DNA of 64,000 bases from Ruminococcus sp. (GTDB lineage Bacteria; Bacillota; Clostridia; Oscillospirales; Ruminococcaceae), in the NCBI GenBank assembly GCA_017519145.1, contig JAFWTA010000030.1, positions 186,001 to 250,000 on the forward strand, read 5' to 3'. The notes beneath the pieces were generated by a model. It did not search any database and was not told the origin of the DNA. It saw nothing but the letters and a program-made list of their open reading frames with translations. Of this stretch, positions 44,865 through 53,479 are shown piece after piece; position 1 is the stretch's first letter, and every line of letters starts with the position of its first letter. The position numbers and the translations under genes are program-made.

Positions 44865-46184
44865 ATGAAAATACCTAAAAGAATCGCTTCCGCAGTCATA
44901 AACTCCCTCAAAGGCGGAGTTGTGCCGCGAACAGGCCTCCCGTATATAACTGTCGGACGTGAGACCGAGATAGACGCTCTTCTTCATGACGTAGATATAA
45001 TTGCCGACGGCGGTGCTGCCTTCCGATTTATCTCCGGCAAGTACGGCAGTGGTAAAAGCTTCCTCCTCCAGACCATAAGAAGCCATGTTATGGACAGGAA
45101 CTTCGTTGTGGTAGATGCCGATCTTTCACCTGAGAGAAGACTTCAGGGCACAAAGGGTCAGGGACTTGCTACCTATAAGGAGCTTATACGCAATATGTCC
45201 ACAAAGACTCGTCCCGACGGCGGTGCCCTGACTCTTATCCTTGACAGATGGATAAGCGGAGTGCAGAGTGAAACTGCTGCAGAAACAGGTATGTCCCCCG
45301 ACTCTCCCGAGTTCGGTAAGGCTGTGGAAAAGAAGATATATGAGGTAATAAATGCCCTCAGCGAAATGGTCCACGGCTTTGATTTCGCAAGACTGCTCAC
45401 CATCTACTATCGTGCCTCAGCCAACGGAAATGATGAGGAAAAGGCAAAGGTAGTAAAATGGTTCCGCGGAGAATACGTCAACAAGACCGAAGCTAAGTCA
45501 GAACTTGGCGTCAATATCGTCATAAGCGACGATGACTGGTACGAGTATATCAAGCTCTTTGCAATGTTCCTGAAAATGGCAGGCTACAGCGGACTTCTCG
45601 TGCTCATTGACGAGCTTGTAAATATTTACAAGATACCAAACAGCATCACAAGACAGTACAATTATGAAAAGATACTCACCATGTACAACGACACCCTTCA
45701 GGGAAAGGCAAAGTACATCGGTATCATCATGGGCGGCACTCCACAGTGCATCGAGGACACGCGGCGCGGTGTCTACAGCTATGAGGCTCTTCGCTCACGA
45801 CTGGCTGAGGGTCGCTTCGGACGGGAGGGTGTAAGGGATATGCTGGCTCCGGTTATACACCTTATCCCACTCACCTATGAGGAGATGCTGGTGCTTACGG
45901 AAAAGCTGGCTGATATCCACGCTCAGCTGTTCGACTATGAGCAGAAGATAACTCAGGAAGACATGGTACGCTTTATACAGCTGGAATTTTCCCGTATAGG
46001 CTCAGACAGTCATATCACTCCCCGTGAGGTCATACGCGACTTCATTGAGCTACTCGACATAGTTTACCAGAATCCGCAGATAAATATCAGCGAATTTATT
46101 GCTTCCGACTCCATGACTCATGTAAAGCCTGCTGTGGGTCAGGATGACCGGACCGATGAAGAATTCGCCGAGTTTGAGATATAA
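44865..46184 (+). CDS. BrxD/BrxC-like P-loop ATPase (DUF2791 family)
   Basis: A 439-residue AAA-type ATPase. Walker A is GKYGSGKS at residues 58-65 and Walker B LLVLIDE at 244-250. The N-terminal IASAVINSLKGGVVPRTGL and GRETEIDALL, then RLTEGRFG-type RLAEGRFGREGVRDM, match the family called DUF2791, which includes BREX ATPases BrxD and BrxC. Members form large rings and act with helicases on DNA. The SD AAGGAG overlaps the TerB stop codon. It is followed 11 bases later by the helicase gene, as in BrxD-BrxHI pairs. Confidence 0.87.
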   Translation: MKIPKRIASAVINSLKGGVVPRTGLPYITVGRETEIDALLHDVDIIADGGAAFRFISGKYGSGKSFLLQTIRSHVMDRNFVVVDADLSPERRLQGTKGQGLATYKELIRNMSTKTRPDGGALTLILDRWISGVQSETAAETGMSPDSPEFGKAVEKKIYEVINALSEMVHGFDFARLLTIYYRASANGNDEEKAKVVKWFRGEYVNKTEAKSELGVNIVISDDDWYEYIKLFAMFLKMAGYSGLLVLIDELVNIYKIPNSITRQYNYEKILTMYNDTLQGKAKYIGIIMGGTPQCIEDTRRGVYSYEALRSRLAEGRFGREGVRDMLAPVIHLIPLTYEEMLVLTEKLADIHAQLFDYEQKITQEDMVRFIQLEFSRIGSDSHITPREVIRDFIELLDIVYQNPQINISEFIASDSMTHVKPAVGQDDRTDEEFAEFEI

Positions 46185-46195
46185 GGACTTGCAAT

Positions 46196-48433
46196 ATGAG
46201 TATTTTTGAAAGATACGCGCCCTTTATACAAGACTTCATTTACCGTAATAACTGGGAGTCACTCCGCGCTATACAGGCTGCCGCAGGCGACGCTATTTTC
46301 AATACAGACGAAAACGTCCTGCTGACCGCCTCCACTGCCTCCGGAAAGACTGAGGCTGCGTTCTTCCCTATCCTGACACTTTTCAGCGAAGATATGCCCG
46401 CTACAGTCGGAGCAATTTACATAGGTCCTCTGAAAGCTCTTATTAACGACCAGTTCATGCGTCTCAACGAGTTATGCGAGGAGGCACATATCCCCGTCTG
46501 GCACTGGCACGGTGATGTTGCACAGTCCCACAAGAGCAGGATGCTGAAAAATCCCTCGGGCATTCTCCAGATAACTCCAGAATCACTTGAAGCAATGCTT
46601 CTGAGAAAACACGCTCTTATACCCAAGCTTTTCGGTGATCTTCGGTTCATCGTCATCGACGAGATACACTCCCTTATGCGCGGTGACCGCGGCGGTCAGA
46701 CTATCTGTCTTATCGAAAGGCTGTGCAGAATGGCAGGTGCTGACCCTCGAAGGATAGGTCTTTCCGCCACTATCGGCGATCCCGCAGCCGCAGGTGAGTT
46801 TCTCTCCTACGGCACCGGCAGAGGCACCGTAATTCCTAAGATCGAGGGCAAAGGTGTAAAGTGGAGACTCTCCATGGAGCATTTTTACATCAGTCAGCAA
46901 AATCAGCCAGATGAAAAGGACACATCCGAGGGACTCCACGTTTTAGATGCCAAAACAGATACTGCTCCCGAACACGCCGATGCAGGCATGGGATACATCT
47001 TTGAGCATACCAGAGGCAAAAAATGCCTTATTTTCGTCAATTCACGCGAGGAGTGCGAGGCGGTGACAACTACACTTCGCTCATACTGTGAAGCAAATCA
47101 TGAACGTGACAGGTTCCTCATACATCACGGAAATCTTTCTGCGGCATACCGCGAGACTGCAGAGCAAGCCATGAAGGACGAGGACACCTTTATGACTACC
47201 TGCACTACCGCTACCCTTGAGCTGGGTATCGACATCGGCAGGCTTGAACGCGCTTTCCAGATAGATGCGCCGTTTACTGTATCGTCCTTCTTACAGAGGA
47301 TGGGACGCACAGGCAGACGCGATCTGCCGCCCGAGATGTGGTTCGTTATCCGTGAGGAGCTTCCCGAGCCGCGTTCTATGCTTCCCGAGACAATACCGTG
47401 GAAGCTCATACAAGGCATAGCACTTATTCAGGTATATCTGGAAGAGCGCTGGGTGGAGCCGCCAAAGCTCGACCGCCTGCCCTTCAGTCTCCTCTATCAC
47501 CAGACTATGAGCACTCTCGCTTCAAGCGGTGAGCTGTCCCCTGCGGCACTGGCTTCAAGGGTGCTGTCACTGAAGTATTTCCACAGGATATCTCAGGATG
47601 ACTACAAGATAATGCTCAGACACCTTATTGAAAACGACCACATCCAGCGCACGGACGAGGGCGGTCTCATTGTGGGGCTTGCAGGAGAACGTATTGTTAA
47701 CAGCTTCAAGTTCTATGCGGTTTTTCAGGAGAATGAAGAATATACAGTCCGCTGGGGCTCTCAGGAGCTGGGTACCATTGTAATGCCGCCTCCCAAAGGC
47801 GAAAAGATCGCAATTGCAGGTCATGTGTGGATAGTGGAGGAAGTCGACCACAAGAGGCGGCTTGTCTACTGTGAGCAGATAAAAGGAAAAGTCCCCGCAT
47901 ATTTCGGAGACTGTCCCGGAGATATAAACACTAAAATAATCCTGCGAATGAGAGATGTCCTGAGAGAGGATAAAAAGTACCCATATCTGATGAAAAATGC
48001 CGTTGCAAGGCTTGCACAGGCACGTCTGACTGCTCAGAACTCAGGTGTCACCGATCAGCCGCTCATCTGTCTCGGCGGAAATATGTGGTGTCTGTTTCCT
48101 TGGCTCGGTACATATGCTTTCTTCGCCATGGAGCGCTTTCTGAAGCTGAAATGCGGTGACAGGCTCGGTCTCAGGGGTATGGACTCCTCACGGCCGTATT
48201 ATATACAGTTCACTATGAAGGTGTCTCCGCAGGAATTTTTCTCAGTTCTTGTCGAAGAAGCCGAGAAGGAATTTGATCCCCTCGACCTTGTATATCAGGG
48301 GGAGGTTCCGATATTTGAAAAGTATGACGAGTTTCTTCCGCCTGAACTTGTAAAGAAAGGTTTCGCCTACGGAATACTGAATATCGACGAAATGAAGTCC
48401 AGAATATTCAGTTGGAAAGAATTAATTCATTAA
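46196..48433 (+). CDS. Lhr/BrxHI-like superfamily II DEAD/H helicase
   Basis: A 745-residue helicase. Motif I is TASTASGKT (residues 44-52), motif II DEIH (155-158), motif III LSATIGD, and motif VI QRMGRTGRR near residue 370. Beyond the two RecA folds (to about 400) come a winged-helix and an Lhr-like C-terminal domain (about 410-745), longer than RecG or RecQ. BrxHI, the helicase of type II BREX, has this architecture. The BREX methylase PglX, phosphatase PglZ and BrxC are not in the window, so this is a reduced set. It ends the operon, about 85 bases before LysR, which has its own promoter. Confidence 0.88.
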   Translation: MSIFERYAPFIQDFIYRNNWESLRAIQAAAGDAIFNTDENVLLTASTASGKTEAAFFPILTLFSEDMPATVGAIYIGPLKALINDQFMRLNELCEEAHIPVWHWHGDVAQSHKSRMLKNPSGILQITPESLEAMLLRKHALIPKLFGDLRFIVIDEIHSLMRGDRGGQTICLIERLCRMAGADPRRIGLSATIGDPAAAGEFLSYGTGRGTVIPKIEGKGVKWRLSMEHFYISQQNQPDEKDTSEGLHVLDAKTDTAPEHADAGMGYIFEHTRGKKCLIFVNSREECEAVTTTLRSYCEANHERDRFLIHHGNLSAAYRETAEQAMKDEDTFMTTCTTATLELGIDIGRLERAFQIDAPFTVSSFLQRMGRTGRRDLPPEMWFVIREELPEPRSMLPETIPWKLIQGIALIQVYLEERWVEPPKLDRLPFSLLYHQTMSTLASSGELSPAALASRVLSLKYFHRISQDDYKIMLRHLIENDHIQRTDEGGLIVGLAGERIVNSFKFYAVFQENEEYTVRWGSQELGTIVMPPPKGEKIAIAGHVWIVEEVDHKRRLVYCEQIKGKVPAYFGDCPGDINTKIILRMRDVLREDKKYPYLMKNAVARLAQARLTAQNSGVTDQPLICLGGNMWCLFPWLGTYAFFAMERFLKLKCGDRLGLRGMDSSRPYYIQFTMKVSPQEFFSVLVEEAEKEFDPLDLVYQGEVPIFEKYDEFLPPELVKKGFAYGILNIDEMKSRIFSWKELIH

Positions 48434-48447
48434 TCGCAAAAATTGTC

Positions 48448-48476
48448 TTGATTTTTCAGCTAAAAAGTGATATAAT
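48448..48476 (+). promoter_or_regulatory. Promoter of the LysR gene
   Basis: TTGATT at 48448-48453, a 17-base spacer ending in TGA, TATAAT at 48471-48476. Confidence 0.85.
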
Positions 48477-48517
48477 ATTAAGCACAAAAATGACAAAGGA
48501 TAAAGGTAGGATGTATT

Positions 48518-49456
48518 ATGAAAATTCAGCAGCTTGAATATGTAATTGCTGTAGCAAGAGAAGGAAGTATTACTAAGGCAGCAAAAAAACTGTATCAGGC
48601 TCAGCCTAATATCAGTATCGCCCTTAAAGAGCTTGAAGCTTCTCTTGGTATACAGATCTTCAACCGTTCTCCCAACGGAATGATCCTTACGCCAGAGGGA
48701 GAGGAGTTCCTGGCAAGAGCTCAGACCATAGTTGACGAAATGCAGAGCCTCGAAAGAGACTACGCACAGACTCCTGACAATGAGCTGAAGCTCAAGGTCG
48801 CCGCCGCTCGTTCAACCTATGCTACTACCGCAATGGGTAAACTCATCAGCGACTACTCAGAAAAAACCGACAAGATCGAAGTACACGTTATGGAGACAAG
48901 TACAGCAAAGGTCATGGAGGATATATGCGCAGGTAAATATGATATCGGTTTTATCAGGATACCCAGCACCTATGCCGATATGATCGAGAGCCGTCTCAAA
49001 GCCCGTAATCTTGTTGGACGCACCGTTATGGAGTTCCCGCTCCAGATCGTCATGGGTATGAATCATCCTCTTGCAAAGTATGAGGACGTTCCCTACGAGC
49101 TCCTCTTTGATTATCCCGAGATAATCCACGGCGATGATGAGCCCGAAATGATGAGACGAGCTTCCATCAATCAGGACTATGACGACAAGCGCTCCACAAA
49201 GCGTATCTTCATCTACGACAGAGGTACACAGGTAAGTATGCTCAAGACTGTCAAGAACTCATATATGTGGGTCCCTCCCATGTCACAGAAGGTACTGAAG
49301 TACAATGACCTCGTAACAAGAAAGTGTTCATACGCAAATAACCTTAACAGAGATATGATCATTTACCGTAAGGCAAGTGAAAACAGCACACTCATTGCAG
49401 ACTGTATAAGAGCCGTTTATGAGTATGCTGATAAAGTTGAAGGACTTGAAATATAA
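48518..49456 (+). CDS. LysR family transcriptional regulator
   Basis: A 312-residue regulator. The N-terminal winged helix (about residues 1-60; GSITKAAKKLYQAQPNISIALKELE, then GIQIFNRS) is typical, followed by an effector-binding domain of two lobes (about 90-300). Neither its effector nor its targets can be read here. The upstream helicase operon and downstream sRNA lie on separate transcripts, but the sRNA's promoter is close enough to be a candidate target. SD AAAGG-type before ATG 48518. Confidence 0.92.
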   Translation: MKIQQLEYVIAVAREGSITKAAKKLYQAQPNISIALKELEASLGIQIFNRSPNGMILTPEGEEFLARAQTIVDEMQSLERDYAQTPDNELKLKVAAARSTYATTAMGKLISDYSEKTDKIEVHVMETSTAKVMEDICAGKYDIGFIRIPSTYADMIESRLKARNLVGRTVMEFPLQIVMGMNHPLAKYEDVPYELLFDYPEIIHGDDEPEMMRRASINQDYDDKRSTKRIFIYDRGTQVSMLKTVKNSYMWVPPMSQKVLKYNDLVTRKCSYANNLNRDMIIYRKASENSTLIADCIRAVYEYADKVEGLEI

Positions 49457-49461
49457 TTATA

Positions 49462-49504
49462 CCCCGATCAGACGGCTTTCCGTCTTTGATCGGGGCTTTT
49501 TTTG
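49462..49504 (+). terminator. Terminator of the LysR gene
   Basis: CCCCGATCA and TGATCGGGG enclose an inner stem GACGG/CCGTC; a T7 run follows. Confidence 0.93.
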
Positions 49505-49594
49505 GCGAAAAAAAGAATGAGAGCCATTAGGGGGGAGGTTCTCATTCTTAATAAGGGGATATGAGATTGTCATTTATGAAAGAATGACTTTCCA
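49505..49594 (-). ncRNA. Predicted C-rich small regulatory RNA
   Basis: A 90-nucleotide predicted transcript on the minus strand, supported by a complete unit: promoter (49629-49601), a 5' hairpin (GTCATT with AATGAC, 49587-49568), a single-stranded stretch containing ATCCCCTT, and a 13-bp intrinsic terminator (49549-49513, one G-T pair) followed by T7. The terminator loop reads TCCCCCCTAAT. C-rich loops and UCCC segments are how known Firmicute sRNAs such as RsaE/RoxS bind SD sequences. No open reading frame is apparent. Identity is inference from structure. Confidence 0.65.
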
Positions 49595-49600
49595 TAAATT

Positions 49601-49629
49601 ATTATAGCATAAGGGGCTGTTTAATGCAA
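49601..49629 (-). promoter_or_regulatory. Promoter of the predicted sRNA
   Basis: On the minus strand TTGCAT (49629-49624), a 17-base spacer ending in TGC, TATAAT (49606-49601). Confidence 0.75.
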
Positions 49630-49729
49630 ATATAAAAATTTAATTCCTTTATATGTATTATTTATTATCGATTATTTAAGTAAGCAATTTACACTTCATT
49701 AATATTTGCTCCAATTTTTCTTCATAATG

Positions 49730-50197
49730 TTATCCTAAAGTAATAGTTTCTGTCCTTGTTATCACAAAGCCTGCACTTTCATATAACCGCACTGCCCTGC
49801 AGTTCCATTGAGCAACAGTCAGTGTTATGGGCTCATCCGTACAGCTTCGTATACGTTCGATCGCCCACAGCAGAAGCTTCCTGCCGTATCCCCTACCCTG
49901 ATATGCCTTGTTGACAATCAGGTCATCGATCTCTGTACCGAAGCAGACGACACTTCCTATGATCGTATTGCCATCGGTAAGCAGATATATGTTTTCTGCT
50001 TTTTCTCTCAGCTGTTCTATATCTGAATAATAATCATACGGCTTTATATCAAGCGCCTTTCTCATATCACGGAAGCACTCATTATATATTTTCTCATACT
50101 GTGGATAGTACTCCTCTCTTAATTGAAAGAGGTTTATATCAGACGCAGCTGCCGCTTCGCCCCTGTATTCCATTTCATATACCTTGAAGCTGTTCAT
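49730..50197 (-). CDS. GNAT family N-acetyltransferase
   Basis: A 155-residue acetyltransferase with the Gcn5 fold. Acetyl-CoA binding motif A is IDDLIVNKAYQGRGYGRKLL (Q/R-x-x-G-x-G/A as QGRGYGR), and motif B is LTVAQWNCRAVRLYESAGF. The substrate is unknown. It has its own promoter on the minus strand (TTGACT-17-TATAAT) and an SD GGAG. No clear terminator separates it from the sRNA promoter downstream, so read-through into the sRNA is possible. Confidence 0.88.
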   Translation of the reverse strand: MNSFKVYEMEYRGEAAAASDINLFQLREEYYPQYEKIYNECFRDMRKALDIKPYDYYSDIEQLREKAENIYLLTDGNTIIGSVVCFGTEIDDLIVNKAYQGRGYGRKLLLWAIERIRSCTDEPITLTVAQWNCRAVRLYESAGFVITRTETITLG

Positions 50198-50228
50198 ATT
50201 CTTCTCCGTAAATATTAGTGTTGTATCA

Positions 50229-50257
50229 ATTATACATTATAAATAATATGAAGTCAA
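50229..50257 (-). promoter_or_regulatory. Promoter of the GNAT gene
   Basis: On the minus strand TTGACT (50257-50252), a 17-base spacer, TATAAT (50234-50229). Confidence 0.75.
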
Positions 50258-50262
50258 CAGAA

Positions 50263-50305
50263 AAGCCATAGAACTTCCGCAAGGAAGAACTATGGCTTAT
50301 TTTTG
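50263..50305 (-). terminator. Terminator of the prfA operon after the M18 gene
   Basis: AAGCCATAG and CTATGGCTT with inner TTCC/GGAA stem; short T-rich tail on the minus strand. Confidence 0.75.
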
Positions 50306-50317
50306 TAAATTTACTGC

Positions 50318-51721
50318 TTAGTCAGCCATGAATACCTCAAAAGCCTTGAATGCCATGTAGGTATCTACCTTTGAAACTATCTCATAGGGAGCGTGCATAG
50401 AGAGCACGGGTACTCCAAGATCAATAGTGTCAACATTGAGGTTTGCAATGTATGCAGCAACTGTTCCGCCGCCGCCTTCGTCTACCTTGCCAAGCTCACC
50501 TGTCTGCCAGATAACGTCCTTTGCGTCCATAAGACGTCTGATGCGTCCTGTGAACTCTGCGGAAGCATCGGATGTGCCTGCCTTGCCTCTTGCACCTGTG
50601 TACTTGGTAACAACTACACCGTGGTTGATATACGCACTGTTGTTACGCTCGTTTACCTCAGGGAATGTGGGATCATATGCAGCATTTACATCTGCGGAAA
50701 GGCACTCGGAAGCCGAGAGGACTGTTCTTGCATCCGAACCGAGAGCCTCTGCGATATCAGCTACAAAGTACTCAAGATATGCAGAACGTAGACCTGTATT
50801 GCCGTCGCTTCCTGTCTCCTCCTTATCGGTGAGCACAGTTACTACTGTGTGTTTGGGCTTTTTGCACTCAGCTGTTGCCATAAGAGCTGTGTACGCGCAA
50901 ACCTTGTCGTCGTGACCGTATGCGCCGATCATGCTTCTGTCAAAGCCGATATCCTTTGCCTTGAAAGCAGGAACTGCTTCAAGCTCGGAGGAGATAAAGT
51001 CAGCCTCTGTGATGCCGTACTTCTCAAAGAGTATGTTCATTATAGCCAGCTTTACGGAACCGCTCTCCTCGTCGTCCTTGAAGGGACGTGAGCCGATGAC
51101 GATATTGAGCTGCTCACCTGTTATACCCTTGCCCATGGGCTTCTGCATCTGAGCTGCAGCAAGATGAGGAAGAAGATCTGTGACTACAAATACAGGGTCC
51201 TTTTCATCCTCGCCGATATTTACGGGAATGCTCGTACCGTCAGCCTTGATGATAACACCGTGGAGTGCAAGAGGGATAGTGGTCCACTGATATTTCTTGA
51301 TACCGCCATAGTAATGGGTCTTGAAAAGAGCCATCTCGGTATCTTCGTAGAGGGGGTTCTGCTTCAGATCAAGTCTTGGTGAATCGATGTGAGCTGCACA
51401 AAGCCTTACTCCCTCGGTAATGGGAGCTGTACCGATTATCGCTGCAAGAACAGCCTTGCCGCGGTTGTTACGGTAGACCTTGTCTCCTGCCTTCAGCTTC
51501 ATACCGTCCTTGTATTCTACAAATCCCTTCTTCTTCAGAAGTTCGATAGAATAAATAACTGCTTCACGCTCTATCTTCGCTTTGTTCATGAAATCCTTGT
51601 AGCCCTCACAGAACTTTTCGCAAGCCTTGAGGTCCTTGTCGGAAATGCGGTGATAAGCGTTTTTACGCTGCATAAGGAGCTTTTCTTTGAGCTTCTTTGC
51701 TGTGTCCTTTTTTTCTGCCAT
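50318..51721 (-). CDS. M18 family aminopeptidase
   Basis: A 467-residue zinc aminopeptidase of the aspartyl-aminopeptidase family, expected cytoplasmic, removing N-terminal (often acidic or neutral) residues from peptides. Metal-site elements visible are CAAHIDSPRLDLK (near residue 110), DKEETGSDGNTGLRS (about 300-314) and the late LSMHAPYE. The start at 51721 follows AAAGGAG. It lies about 95 bases after coaE on the same strand and may be the last gene of the prfA transcript. Confidence 0.92.
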   Translation of the reverse strand: MAEKKDTAKKLKEKLLMQRKNAYHRISDKDLKACEKFCEGYKDFMNKAKIEREAVIYSIELLKKKGFVEYKDGMKLKAGDKVYRNNRGKAVLAAIIGTAPITEGVRLCAAHIDSPRLDLKQNPLYEDTEMALFKTHYYGGIKKYQWTTIPLALHGVIIKADGTSIPVNIGEDEKDPVFVVTDLLPHLAAAQMQKPMGKGITGEQLNIVIGSRPFKDDEESGSVKLAIMNILFEKYGITEADFISSELEAVPAFKAKDIGFDRSMIGAYGHDDKVCAYTALMATAECKKPKHTVVTVLTDKEETGSDGNTGLRSAYLEYFVADIAEALGSDARTVLSASECLSADVNAAYDPTFPEVNERNNSAYINHGVVVTKYTGARGKAGTSDASAEFTGRIRRLMDAKDVIWQTGELGKVDEGGGGTVAAYIANLNVDTIDLGVPVLSMHAPYEIVSKVDTYMAFKAFEVFMAD

Positions 51722-51816
51722 TAATTGTATTCTCCTTTCGCAGAAAATTAATAGCCAACGTCAGAAAAGCTCCGACGTTGACTTATTGGTTTTATAGCAC
51801 AGCCTTTACGGCTGAG

Positions 51817-52464
51817 TTACTGCACTGCCACGGGAGTTTCCTTGCTTTTGAAAAGCTCCCTTATTTTTCCCGAAACTTCCCATGAAATACCGTTTACGGT
51901 ATCGAGATTCCCGTTGTTGTGGATTATGTAATCCGAATGACTGCGGAAAAACTCCTCATCAAGCTGGGAATTCATTCGTTTTCTTGCCTGTTCAGGGGTA
52001 AGTCCGTCGCGGGCAATAATACGCTTCTCGCGGATATCAGCGTCCGCAAGAACAGATATGATTATCTCACAGAAATCGTCGGCTCTGCTCTCAAAGAGCG
52101 TGGGAGCGTCAAGAAGTATGAGCTTCTCACCCTTCATGGAATGTACTCTGATCTGACGGAGTATCTCTCCTGTGATGTAAGGATATGAGATAGTGTTGAG
52201 CATCTCAAGCTTTGATCTGTCCGAGAAAACTATGGCTGCAAGAGCCTTGCGGTTAAGAGTACCGTCCTCGTTGATGACCTGAGAGCCGAAGAAATCAGCG
52301 ATCTCATCGAGACATTTTGTACCCTTCTCAACTATTTTTCTCGCCACCTGATCGGCGTCAATGACTGCAAAGCCGTTGGAGGCAAATATCTTTGAGACTG
52401 TGCTCTTGCCTGCCCCTGTCTGACCTGTAAGTCCGACGACCATGACTCCATTGAGACTGTTCAT
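51817..52464 (-). CDS. coaE: Dephospho-CoA kinase
   Basis: Final enzyme of coenzyme A synthesis, phosphorylating the 3'-hydroxyl of dephospho-CoA with ATP. The 215 residues begin VGLTGQTGAGKSTVSKIFASNG, whose P-loop GQTGAGKST is canonical. IDADQVARKIVEKG, LLDAPTLFE and the late RIIARDGLTPEQARKRMNSQ are family marks. It overlaps the tsaC gene by four bases (ATGA). Confidence 0.95.
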   Translation of the reverse strand: MNSLNGVMVVGLTGQTGAGKSTVSKIFASNGFAVIDADQVARKIVEKGTKCLDEIADFFGSQVINEDGTLNRKALAAIVFSDRSKLEMLNTISYPYITGEILRQIRVHSMKGEKLILLDAPTLFESRADDFCEIIISVLADADIREKRIIARDGLTPEQARKRMNSQLDEEFFRSHSDYIIHNNGNLDTVNGISWEVSGKIRELFKSKETPVAVQ

Positions 52465-53474
52465 ATCCTTATCACCTCGAATCCTGCCGCCCTTATGAGG
52501 CGGTTATATACTGCAAGTCCAACTCCCTCGGGACTGGGAGCGCGGACATAGACTTTCTCTGCACCTATATCATCAAGCTCGCGGAGGCGCTGGAAAAGCA
52601 GGTGTGCCTGTTCGGAGCTGTCTTTGCCGTAGGTCATATATCTGTAAGGGAAGCCTTCCCTGTCAGTGTCAAAAATAAGTGAATACACGCCGTCGCCATA
52701 ATTCTCACCGACATAGGCTGTAAAGCCGCTGAGGCTGCCTTCTACCATGATAATATCGGCTCTGGGCGAATAGTGCTTGTACTTCATTCCGGGAGAAGCC
52801 GCTTTCTGTCCTGCTTCAAGCTCATGAAGGATCGCATGGTCTATAATGACCTCTCCGCATATTTCGGAAAGCATCTCCTTGGTGACGCATCCCGGACGGA
52901 GTATCCTTACAGTGTTTTCACCCTCTATGGAGATAACTGTTGATTCTACACCGAATTCAGAGCTTCCGCCGTCGACTACAGCTGCTATTTTTCCACTCAT
53001 ATCACTCATAACGTGAGAAGCTGAGGTAGGACTGGGATAGCCTGATGTATTGGCTGATGGAGCTGCAATAGGACATCCCGAGAGCTCGATTATCCTGTGC
53101 ATCACAGGATGTGAAGGCACTCTTATTCCCACAGTATCAAGTCCCCCTGAGGTTATCATGGGTATCCTGTCATTCTTGGGAAGCACCATCGTAAGCGGAC
53201 CCGGACAAAATCTCTCCGCAAGCTTATATGCCAGTTCGGGGATAGACTTTGTATAATCAACCGCCTGTGAAAAATCAGCAAGATGAACTATGAGCGGATT
53301 ATCGGCAGGTCTGCCTTTCGCCTGAAATACCCTTGCCACAGCCTCCTCATTGGAAGCATCGGCACTGAGACCGTAAACAGTCTCTGTCGGTATTCCTACT
53401 ATCTCGCCGCTTTTTATAAATTCAGCCGCCTTTATAAGATCGGATTCCCTGTCGCTAAGTAAAACTGTATCCAT
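52461..53474 (-). CDS. tsaC: L-threonylcarbamoyladenylate synthase (Sua5/YwlC type)
   Basis: Catalyses formation of threonylcarbamoyl-AMP from threonine, bicarbonate and ATP for the t6A modification of ANN-decoding tRNAs. The 337 residues comprise the YrdC domain (about 10-200; GIPTETVYGLSADA, KGRPADNPLIVHL, PSANTSGYPSPT) and a C-terminal Sua5 domain (about 225-337). This two-domain form is Sua5-like rather than TsaC-like. It sits between prfA and coaE, six bases after prfA. Confidence 0.95.
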   Translation of the reverse strand: MDTVLLSDRESDLIKAAEFIKSGEIVGIPTETVYGLSADASNEEAVARVFQAKGRPADNPLIVHLADFSQAVDYTKSIPELAYKLAERFCPGPLTMVLPKNDRIPMITSGGLDTVGIRVPSHPVMHRIIELSGCPIAAPSANTSGYPSPTSASHVMSDMSGKIAAVVDGGSSEFGVESTVISIEGENTVRILRPGCVTKEMLSEICGEVIIDHAILHELEAGQKAASPGMKYKHYSPRADIIMVEGSLSGFTAYVGENYGDGVYSLIFDTDREGFPYRYMTYGKDSSEQAHLLFQRLRELDDIGAEKVYVRAPSPEGVGLAVYNRLIRAAGFEVIRI

Positions 53475-53479
53475 AAAAA

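Noticed and set aside
43349-48433. Calling the TerB/ATPase/helicase genes a complete BREX system
   Set aside because: PglX, PglZ and BrxC-type core genes are absent from the window and the flanking genes are unrelated.
49561-49587. Eight-codon frame MRLSFMKE with AAGGGG upstream on the plus strand
   Set aside because: No plus-strand promoter after the LysR terminator; the same bases form the minus-strand sRNA hairpin, a better explanation.
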